DNA of 6,969 nt from SM23-28-2 sp964512285 (GTDB lineage: Bacteria; Chloroflexota; Dehalococcoidia; SM23-28-2), in contig CAZEJO010000058.1 of NCBI GenBank assembly GCA_964512285.1, positions 1 to 6,969 of the forward strand, given 5' to 3'. The position numbers were made by a program, and so were the translations under genes. Under the pieces are notes generated by a model. That model ran no database searches. It was not told the origin of the DNA and was given only the letters and a program-made list of their open reading frames with translations. Positions 1 through 5,514 of the stretch are shown piece by piece (positions within the stretch are counted from its first letter, which is position 1; every line of letters starts with the position of its first letter).

Positions 1-14
1 TGAATAAGGCTCTA

Positions 15-44
15 TTGACCCGCCTTCCTACCGAATGCTAGAAT
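15..44 (+). promoter_or_regulatory. Candidate sigma70 promoter for the metE-like operon
   Basis: A -35 element TTGACC (15-20, five of six consensus bases) and a -10 element TAGAAT (39-44, five of six) are separated by 18 bases. The predicted transcript start is near base 51, which leaves a leader of roughly 87 bases before the first ATG at 138. This is the best promoter match upstream of the three-gene operon and lies where one is expected. It was read by eye, with no transcript data. Confidence 0.6.
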
Positions 45-52
45 ACTGTCCT

Positions 53-68
53 GCAGCACGGTTGCTGC
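53..68 (+). other. Small hairpin at the 5' end of the predicted leader
   Basis: GCAGCA (53-58) and TGCTGC (63-68) form a perfect 6-bp stem around the four-base loop CGGT. The hairpin would sit within the first few bases of the transcript predicted from the promoter at 15-44. No U-run follows, so it is not an intrinsic terminator. A 5' hairpin can protect mRNA, but a 6-bp stem may also be chance. The rest of the leader (69-137) shows no riboswitch architecture that I recognise. Confidence 0.3.
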
Positions 69-137
69 TAAGCTGGACGGGCGGGGGTCGTATCCTTCGG
101 CCCTCGTTCTGCGTTCACGGAGGAGAAGGACTGGCTC

Positions 138-1112
138 ATGCTCACTACCGTCGTCGGCAGCTACCCCAAGATACCGAATCGACCTCGGCCGGCCAGGCTG
201 CGGGCTGCCATCGCGCGCTTCGATCGGGGGGAGATAGGCGAGGACGAGCTGCGGCGGGTGGAGGACGAGGTCACCATCGAGGTGATCCAGGAGCAGGTGG
301 AGGCTGGTATCGACATCGTCAGCGACGGTCAGATCCGCTGGGAGGACGACCAGACCTACTTCGCGCGCCGGATCGGTGGCTTCACCATCGATGGCCTCAT
401 TCGCTACTTCGATACTAACACCTACTATCGCCAGCCAGTGGTCACGGGCGCCGTTCAGTGGCGAGAGCCGATCGCGGTGAACGACTATCGCTTTGCTGCC
501 GCTCACAGCTCGCGGCCGGTGAAGACTTTGGTCACCGGTCCGTACACAATGGCTGCCCTCTCGGCCAACGAGCACTACGGCAGCTTCGGCGAGCTGGTGC
601 TGGCCCTGGCGCGCGAGCTGCGGCAGGAGGTGCTGGCTCTGGAGAAGGCAGGGGTGCCTCTCATCCAGGTCAGCGAGCCGGCCATCCTCAAGCGGAAGGA
701 AGATTTCCCGCTCTTTCGTCAGGCTCTGGAGCAGATGATGGAGGGGGTGGCGGTCGAGGCCCATCTCTACACCTGGTTCGGCGATATCGAAGGCCTCTTC
801 CCCCAGATCCTGGATCTCCCTTTCTCCACCATCGGGCTGGACTTTGTGATGGGGCCGGCTAACTACGAGATCATAAGCAGAGCGCCTTTCGCCAAGAAGC
901 TGGGCCTGGGCATCGTCGACGCTCGCAACACGAGGCTGGAGACGGTGGAGCAGATCGTGGAGCGCATCCGTCGGGTGAGCGACGTTGTTCCCCTGGATGG
1001 TATTTATGTCAACCCCAGTTCCCGACTGGAGTACCTCCCGCGTGAGGTGGCGGAAGCCAAGCTGAAACGGATGGTGGAGGGCGTTCGGCGGGCGCAGGAG
1101 GTGCTGGGATGA
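138..1112 (+). CDS. MetE-like single-barrel protein with degenerate active site
   Basis: 324 residues, about the size of one (beta/alpha)8 barrel of cobalamin-independent methionine synthase (full MetE has two barrels, about 750 residues). Family motifs visible are TTVVGSYPK (3-11), GPYTM (134-138), IQVSEP (176-181) and a C-terminal NPSSR (292-296) where MetE has NPDCG. Aligned with the next gene, nearly all catalytic positions are replaced: homocysteine-binding Glu to Gln65 and Asp to Ser179, zinc-ligand Cys to Tyr211, Glu to Val237 and Cys to Ser295, and the catalytic His to Arg263. Only the first zinc His (H209, in HLY instead of HMC) remains. It is therefore unlikely to be a zinc methyltransferase itself. 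It could be a partner barrel equivalent to the degenerate N-terminal half of MetE, or an enzyme of other specificity. The ATG start has AAGGA at 126-130, 7 bases upstream. The stop overlaps the next start (ATGA), implying translational coupling. The frame is intact, so it is not a pseudogene. The fold family is secure and the function is not. Confidence 0.88.
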   Translation: MLTTVVGSYPKIPNRPRPARLRAAIARFDRGEIGEDELRRVEDEVTIEVIQEQVEAGIDIVSDGQIRWEDDQTYFARRIGGFTIDGLIRYFDTNTYYRQPVVTGAVQWREPIAVNDYRFAAAHSSRPVKTLVTGPYTMAALSANEHYGSFGELVLALARELRQEVLALEKAGVPLIQVSEPAILKRKEDFPLFRQALEQMMEGVAVEAHLYTWFGDIEGLFPQILDLPFSTIGLDFVMGPANYEIISRAPFAKKLGLGIVDARNTRLETVEQIVERIRRVSDVVPLDGIYVNPSSRLEYLPREVAEAKLKRMVEGVRRAQEVLG

Positions 1113-2089
1113 GCGAGGGTCTGCTCACTACCACTGTTGGCAGCTTCCCGAAGCCGGAGTACCTGACGCGGGCCCGTAGCCAGTTCTCTCTAGGCAAGAT
1201 CAGTCGGGAGGAGCTGGCCGCGCTGGAGCGGCAGGCCATCGCGGAAGTGATTCGCCTCCAGGAAGAGGTGGGGCTGGACATTCTGGTGCACGGCGAGATG
1301 GAGCGAGGCGACATGGTGGCTTACTTCGCAGAGCTGCTCAGCGAGAGCATGGCCATCGGTGGGCTGGTGCGCTCCTACGGCAACCGCTATTACCGCAAGC
1401 CTATCATCATCGGCAAGCTCCACTGGCAGGGCCCGATGGCGGTGGAGATGTGGCGCTATGCTCAGGGCCTCACCGACAAGCCGGTCAAGGGGATGCTTAC
1501 GGGCCCCTATACGATGGTCGACTGGTCATTCGACGAGTACTACGACTCGCGCCGAGAGGCGGTGCTGGACATGGCCCGCGTCATCCACCAGGAGGCGGTA
1601 GAGCTGGAGAAGGCCGGCGCCCGCTACATCCAGGTGGACGAGCCGGCGGCCTCCACTCGCCCCGAGGAGATGGAGCTAGTCGCGCAGGGCCTGGCGGTAG
1701 TCACCGAGGGGCTCAAGGCTAAGACCATCACCCACATGTGCTACGGCGACTTCGCTAGCGTCTTCGACCAGATCGTGCGTCTGCCCATAGACCAGCTCGA
1801 TATTGAGACGGCCAACAGCGGCTACGATCTGCTGGAGCTGTTTCGCCGCCATCGCTTCGACAAGGAGGTGGCCCTGGGCGTCCTGGACGTACACAGCCAC
1901 AGGGTGGAGACGCTGGAGGAGATCAAGGAGGGCATCCGCAGGGGGCTGGAGGTGCTACCGCCTCAGCGGCTGTACATCGACCCCGACTGCGGCCTCAAGA
2001 CGCGCACGTGGGACGAGGCGGCGGCCAAGCTGCGGGTGATGGTGCAGGCCGTGCGTGAGGTCAGGCGCGAGCTGGGAATCGAAGACTAG
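1109..2089 (+). CDS. Core methionine synthase, cobalamin-independent MetE catalytic-barrel type
   Basis: 326 residues, matching only the C-terminal catalytic barrel of MetE. It should transfer a methyl group to a zinc-bound thiol, most likely homocysteine to give methionine, in the cytoplasm. Seen in the sequence: TTTVGSFPKP (7-16), the homocysteine-binding Glu63 in HGEMER, GPYTM (132-136), IQVDEP with Asp177, zinc ligands His209 and Cys211 (HMCYGDF), Glu233 (DIETANS) and Cys294 (DPDCGLKTR), and the catalytic His262 (DVHSHR). All MetE active-site residues are present. Proteins of this length lack the N-terminal folate-binding barrel. Core MetE of Dehalococcoides is reported to take its methyl group from a methylated corrinoid protein rather than from methyltetrahydrofolate, and archaeal short MetE also uses methylcobalamin. 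The methyl donor here cannot be told from sequence, and a different thiol acceptor is possible. The ATG is preceded by AGGAGG (1096-1101) with 7-base spacing inside the upstream gene, and the start overlaps the previous stop by four bases. Confidence 0.92.
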   Translation: MSEGLLTTTVGSFPKPEYLTRARSQFSLGKISREELAALERQAIAEVIRLQEEVGLDILVHGEMERGDMVAYFAELLSESMAIGGLVRSYGNRYYRKPIIIGKLHWQGPMAVEMWRYAQGLTDKPVKGMLTGPYTMVDWSFDEYYDSRREAVLDMARVIHQEAVELEKAGARYIQVDEPAASTRPEEMELVAQGLAVVTEGLKAKTITHMCYGDFASVFDQIVRLPIDQLDIETANSGYDLLELFRRHRFDKEVALGVLDVHSHRVETLEEIKEGIRRGLEVLPPQRLYIDPDCGLKTRTWDEAAAKLRVMVQAVREVRRELGIED

Positions 2090-2092
2090 GGC

Positions 2093-2107
2093 GGAGGCTC
2101 GTCAGTG
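2093..2107 (+). promoter_or_regulatory. Ribosome binding site fixing a GTG start
   Basis: GGAGG at 2093-2097 lies 7 bases before GTG at 2105-2107, the optimal spacing, just after the TAG stop of the previous gene (2087-2089). It supports GTG at 2105 as the true start of the acyl-CoA synthetase subunit. A later start would cut into the approach to the CoA-binding domain. Confidence 0.7.
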
Positions 2108-3604
2108 GACGATGGCGGGAAGCAAGAGCTCGGCGAGCGGCCTGTGGCCCGAGAGAGTGACCCTCTAGCTATCGATTACATCTTTCACCCCCGCTCGGTG
2201 GCGATCGTGGGGCCTTCGCCTCAGCTAGGCCTTGCCGGCATGGGCGCCGCCTTTGTCCTCGCCATGCAGGACATCGGCTTCGAGGGCGGTCTCTATCCGG
2301 TCAACCCTAAGCACGATAACGTCCTGGGGCTCAAGTGCTATCCCAGCCTGTTGGACATCCCCGGGCCGGTAGACCATGTCATCTTCAGCGTCCCCGTGCG
2401 GGCGGTTCTCGATGTGGTTGACGATTGTGTGGCCAAGGGTGTCAAGAGCATGCACTTCTTCACCGCCGGCTTCAGCGAGACGGGCGAGGAGGAAGGGGCC
2501 GAGCTGGAGCGGCAGGTGGTGCAACGGGCACGCCAGGCGGGCATCCGCGTCATTGGGCCCAACTGCATAGGGCTGTACTGTCCAGCGGCCAAGATCTCCT
2601 TCGGGCCCGGCTCTCCGAAGACGCCGGGGCCAGTGGCCTTTCTGTCCCAGAGCGGCGGCAATGCTGCTGACCTGCTGACGACAGCGTCGCCGCGGGGCAT
2701 TCGCTTTAGCAAGGTGATCAGCTATGGCAACGCCGCCGACCTGAACGAGAGCGATTTTCTGGAGTACCTGACCGAAGACCCCGATACGAAGATCATCGCT
2801 GCCTACATCGAGGGGGTGAAGGACGGACGCCGCTTCTTTCGGGCGATGCGCAGAGCATCGGCGCGCAAACCGGTCATCGTGCTCAAGGGCGGTCGCACGG
2901 AGTCCGGGAGCCGGGCTGTCTTCTCTCATACGGCTAGCCTGGCTGGCTCCCAGGCGGTGTTCAATGCCCTTGTTCGTCAGGTGGGTGCTGTGGCGGTGAA
3001 CAGCGTGGACGAGCTGGTGGACATGCTGGTGATATTCTGCTTCTTTGAGCGTCCGCCAGCGGGAAGAGGAGTGGGCATTGTGGGTGGTGGCGGTGGCTTC
3101 AGCGTCTTTGCCGCCGATGAGGTGGATGAAGCCGGCCTGACGGCGCCCGTCCTCTCCCAGCACGCCCAGGAGGAACTGCGTCGTTTCACCCCTGTGGCCG
3201 GCAGCAGCGTGCGCAATCCCGTGGACACCCTGGCTGTCATGGAGCCGGCCAAGCTAGTCGACACCCTGCGCATTGTGGCCGCCGAAGAGACGGTGGATGT
3301 TATCCTGGGCCACACCGGCTTCGGTTGGGGCCCAGGGCGGGTGGCCACGGCCATGGGCTTCGACCTGTACAAGCTTATGGAGGCGGTGGTCGATGCCATG
3401 GAGCGGGCGCGGGAGATGGTGAAGAAGCCCATCGCTCTGGTGGTGGCGACGCCGCCGATACTGGAGCCGACGGAGCACTCGCTACGCTTTCAGGAGCTCT
3501 GCTGGCGGCGGGGCTTCCCCGCTTTCCCCAGCATCCCACGCGCGGCCAACGCTATTGCCAAGATGGTGGCCTGGCGAGAGATGCATGAGGACCTGTCGCG
3601 CTAG
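2105..3604 (+). CDS. NDP-forming acyl-CoA synthetase, alpha subunit (CoA-binding, phosphohistidine)
   Basis: 499 residues with the domain order of the alpha subunit of ADP-forming acetyl/acyl-CoA synthetases. These enzymes interconvert acyl-CoA + ADP + Pi and acid + CoA + ATP through a phosphohistidine. A Rossmann-type CoA-binding domain covers about 23-150 (PRSVAIVG at 29-36, FSVPVRAV at 94-101, GPNCIGLY at 151-158). A succinyl-CoA ligase-like domain follows at about 170-300, with FLSQSGG (179-185), GNAADL (208-213), YIEGVKDGRRF (234-244) and the phosphorylation motif SHTASLAGS, whose His275 is the expected phosphohistidine. A third domain at about 320-490 contains a glycine-rich GGGGGFSVFAAD (327-338) and NPVDTL (371-376). 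The ATP-grasp beta subunit is neither fused nor in the window; separate alpha and beta loci are known, for example in Pyrococcus. The acyl substrate cannot be predicted. GTG start, 15 bases after the previous stop, so probably in the same operon. All key motifs are intact. Confidence 0.9.
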   Translation: MDDGGKQELGERPVARESDPLAIDYIFHPRSVAIVGPSPQLGLAGMGAAFVLAMQDIGFEGGLYPVNPKHDNVLGLKCYPSLLDIPGPVDHVIFSVPVRAVLDVVDDCVAKGVKSMHFFTAGFSETGEEEGAELERQVVQRARQAGIRVIGPNCIGLYCPAAKISFGPGSPKTPGPVAFLSQSGGNAADLLTTASPRGIRFSKVISYGNAADLNESDFLEYLTEDPDTKIIAAYIEGVKDGRRFFRAMRRASARKPVIVLKGGRTESGSRAVFSHTASLAGSQAVFNALVRQVGAVAVNSVDELVDMLVIFCFFERPPAGRGVGIVGGGGGFSVFAADEVDEAGLTAPVLSQHAQEELRRFTPVAGSSVRNPVDTLAVMEPAKLVDTLRIVAAEETVDVILGHTGFGWGPGRVATAMGFDLYKLMEAVVDAMERAREMVKKPIALVVATPPILEPTEHSLRFQELCWRRGFPAFPSIPRAANAIAKMVAWREMHEDLSR

Positions 3605-3616
3605 ACGCTTGCAGAT

Positions 3617-3643
3617 CGCCGTCGAGCCGGGGGGCTAGCGGCG
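3617..3643 (+). terminator. GC-rich hairpin over the convergent stops, possible terminator
   Basis: CGCCG (3617-3621) pairs with CGGCG (3639-3643), and AGCC (3625-3628) with GGCT (3633-3636), around a GGGG loop. An extra C-G pair (3623/3638), a one-base bulge and one G-A mismatch lie between. It begins 13 bases after the acyl-CoA synthetase stop and covers the mutL stop codon (3635-3637). The only T-run on the plus strand, TTTT in CCTTTTC, lies about 10 bases downstream, too far for a classic intrinsic terminator. Nothing U-rich follows on the minus strand. It may still slow polymerase between the convergent genes. Confidence 0.3.
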
Positions 3644-5383
3644 GCGAAACTCCTTTTCTAGCAACGCGGTGCTCATGTGGATCATAGTAGGTCGGCCGTG
3701 GGGACATGTGTTTGGCACCTCGGTCTGCTCCAGCCGCCGTACCAGCTCACGCATCTCCTCTGGGGCCAGGACTTGGCCCGCCGTCACCGCAGCGTGGCAG
3801 GCCAGGCTGAAAGCCACGCGGTCCTGCTGATCGACCGCGGCTTCTTCGTCCAGGGTGTCCAGGAACTCGGCGAAGGCCTGCGCTAGGTCTTTCCCTGCCA
3901 GGACGGCGGGGATGGCTCTGACCAGGTAGGTGCGCTCGCCGAAGGGCTCCAGCTGGAAGCCGTGCTCCGAAAGCATCTCGTGGTGCGCGAGGATGACCTC
4001 CTTCTGGCCGGGCGATACCTCCACAGTAGTCGGCTCCAGCAGCCCTTGCGCGTCCACAGCTCCTCTTTGGCGGGCGGCGCAGATCTCTTCGAAGAGAACG
4101 CGCTCGTGGGCGGCGTGCTGGTCGATTAGGTAAATTCCGTCGGGGCCCTCGGCCACAATGTAGGTATTGCCGATCTGCCCCACAACTCGCAGCATAGGCA
4201 GTGAAAGCTTAGGCGGTGGTGCTGCTGCACCTGCTGTCGTCCTGGGCTGGCCTTCCGCTTCCAGTGCCCGCTGCCATAGAGGCGATGGGGTCGTCTCCGC
4301 AGGAGCGGCCGTCGGGCTCACAGCGACGCCTGCGCTTGGCGGGACGGAGGGCACGGGCGCTTGCTCCAGAAGGGCCTGTCGCACTGCTCGCTGTACGGCA
4401 GCAAACGCCTCCTTCTCCTGACGGAAGCGCACCTCGGCCTTAGTCGGGTGCACGTTCACGTCCACCTCCTCGTAGGGGAGGCGGAGGTCGACTATGGCGA
4501 TGGGGTGGCGACCGGTTGGCAGGAGGCCGGAGTAGGCTTCCTCCACGGCGAAGGTCAGCCGTCGATTCTGCACGCAGCGGCGGTTGACGAACAGGCTGAC
4601 GTAGCCTCGGCTGGCGCGCGATATGTGGGGCGGGCTGGTCAGCCCGCTCACGTTGATCGCCGCGCGTTCGCCATCGGCAGGCCAGCGCATGGGCAGCATG
4701 GCGGCTGCCACATCGGCGCCGTAGACGCTGGCCGCTGCGTCGGCGAGCTGGCCGCTGCCGCTGGTGAGGAGCGCTTGGCGGCCGTCCAGGCGCAGGGAGA
4801 AGCGCACCTCGGGATAGGCCAGCGCGTACTGACTGACCAGGCTGGCGATGTGCTGGTTCTCGGTGGTGGGCGCGCGCATGAACTTGCGGCGGGCGGGCTG
4901 CTTGGCGAACAGATCGAGGACGGCGACTGTGGTGCCAACGGGTGCGCCTCGCGTGCCCTGCTCTGCCGGTTGCCCGTCTACGAGGCGGAGGTAGGTTGCG
5001 GCGACTGCGTCGGCGGGGCGAGAGACCATCTCCACTTCGGCCACAGCGGCGATGCTGGGCAGGGCCTCTCCCCTGAAGCCGAGGGTGGTGATGCGGGACA
5101 GGTCTTGCGCCACGGTTACCTTGCTGGTGGCGTAGCGATGAAAGGCGAGGGCCAGCCCGTCGGCAGGGATGCCCTTGCCGTTGTCGGTTACCCGAATGAG
5201 GCTGAGCCCGCCCTGCTTCACCTCGATCGACACCTCGCTGGCACCGGCGTCGAGGCTGTTATCCATCAGCTCCTTCACCACCGAGGCTGGGCGCTCCACT
5301 ACCTCGCCGGCGGCGATAAGGACGGACACGTCGGGCGGAAGAACGCGAATGGTCAACTCTTGAAGCTCACCCTCCATCCGCAT
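3635..5383 (-). CDS. mutL: DNA mismatch repair protein MutL, endonuclease type
   Basis: 582 residues, slightly short for MutL because the linker is short. It acts after MutS in mismatch repair. The N-terminal GHKL ATPase (about 10-335) shows RVLPPDV, IAAGEVVERPASVVKEL (catalytic Glu38), DNGKGI (67-72), YATSK (84-88), GFRGEAL (102-108) and VDVNVHPTKAEVRF (307-320). A Pro/Ala-rich linker (about 340-392) leads to the C-terminal dimerisation/nuclease domain. That domain has the metal-binding endonuclease motif DQHA-x2-E-x4-E (421-432), ACH (528-530), CPHGRP (560-565) and a terminal FRR (579-581). QGLLEP (446-451) fits the beta-clamp-binding motif QxxLxP and sits where Bacillus MutL has its clamp motif. 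The set indicates a nicking MutL as used by bacteria without Dam/MutH. One oddity is that the residue before the Mg-binding Asn42 is Asp41, where E. coli has Glu32. No mutS is nearby. The start is uncertain: ATG at 5383 has only a weak ribosome site, and ATG at 5377 or TTG at 5356 are alternatives. Confidence 0.96.
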   Translation of the reverse strand: MRMEGELQELTIRVLPPDVSVLIAAGEVVERPASVVKELMDNSLDAGASEVSIEVKQGGLSLIRVTDNGKGIPADGLALAFHRYATSKVTVAQDLSRITTLGFRGEALPSIAAVAEVEMVSRPADAVAATYLRLVDGQPAEQGTRGAPVGTTVAVLDLFAKQPARRKFMRAPTTENQHIASLVSQYALAYPEVRFSLRLDGRQALLTSGSGQLADAAASVYGADVAAAMLPMRWPADGERAAINVSGLTSPPHISRASRGYVSLFVNRRCVQNRRLTFAVEEAYSGLLPTGRHPIAIVDLRLPYEEVDVNVHPTKAEVRFRQEKEAFAAVQRAVRQALLEQAPVPSVPPSAGVAVSPTAAPAETTPSPLWQRALEAEGQPRTTAGAAAPPPKLSLPMLRVVGQIGNTYIVAEGPDGIYLIDQHAAHERVLFEEICAARQRGAVDAQGLLEPTTVEVSPGQKEVILAHHEMLSEHGFQLEPFGERTYLVRAIPAVLAGKDLAQAFAEFLDTLDEEAAVDQQDRVAFSLACHAAVTAGQVLAPEEMRELVRRLEQTEVPNTCPHGRPTMIHMSTALLEKEFRRR

Positions 5384-5400
5384 ATCTTACCACTCGCTGA

Positions 5401-5430
5401 ATTCTATCGGCAGCGGGCTACTCCTGTGTT
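5401..5430 (-). promoter_or_regulatory. Weak candidate promoter for mutL
   Basis: On the minus strand a -10-like TAGAAT lies at 5406-5401, and AACACA at 5430-5425 (18-base spacing) is a poor -35 match. Transcription would start near 5394, leaving a leader of only about 11 bases before the ATG at 5383. That fits better with a start slightly further into the gene. Read by eye, low confidence. Confidence 0.28.
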
Positions 5431-5444
5431 CCCTCGAAACCTGA

Positions 5445-5473
5445 TTGCTCGGTTCATTGTCCATTGCTATACT
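5445..5473 (+). promoter_or_regulatory. Candidate extended -10 promoter for the S8 protease gene
   Basis: TATACT (5468-5473, five of six consensus bases) is preceded directly by TGC, the extended -10 signature TGn. A partial -35, TTGCTC, lies at 5445-5450 with the ideal 17-base spacing. Transcription would start near 5480, giving a leader of about 32 bases. Three CATTG copies (5455-5459, 5462-5466, 5479-5483) and a TTGATCAA palindrome (5481-5488) crowd the core and start region and might be a regulator site. Confidence 0.6.
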
Positions 5474-5496
5474 AGCGCCATTGATCAAGTGGGTGC

Positions 5497-5514
5497 GGAG
5501 GGAACATCGGCGTG
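5497..5514 (+). promoter_or_regulatory. Ribosome binding site and GTG start of the protease
   Basis: GGAGGG at 5497-5502 lies 9 bases before GTG at 5512-5514. The reading frame from this GTG begins at once with a positively charged, hydrophobic signal sequence, which supports it as the start. Confidence 0.65.

Noticed and set aside
51..137. A cobalamin, SAM or T-box-type riboswitch in the leader of the MetE-like operon
   Set aside because: The leader is under 90 bases. Only one 6-bp hairpin was found, and no conserved riboswitch motif was recognised by eye.
12..764. A 250-codon open frame on the minus strand opposite the first MetE-like gene
   Set aside because: No recognisable domain. The opposite strand carries the conserved MetE-family motifs, so this is a shadow frame.
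138..1112. The first MetE-like gene as a decaying pseudogene
   Set aside because: Despite losing its catalytic residues, the frame is full length, the structural motifs (GSYPK, GPYTM, IQVSEP) are kept, and the translational coupling to the next gene is intact. That fits a functional non-catalytic or differently acting protein better than decay.
2225..3163. A 312-codon open frame on the minus strand opposite the acyl-CoA synthetase gene
   Set aside because: It lies wholly inside a gene with convincing domain motifs, is rich in His, Arg and Ala, and shows no supporting promoter or ribosome site. It is a shadow frame.
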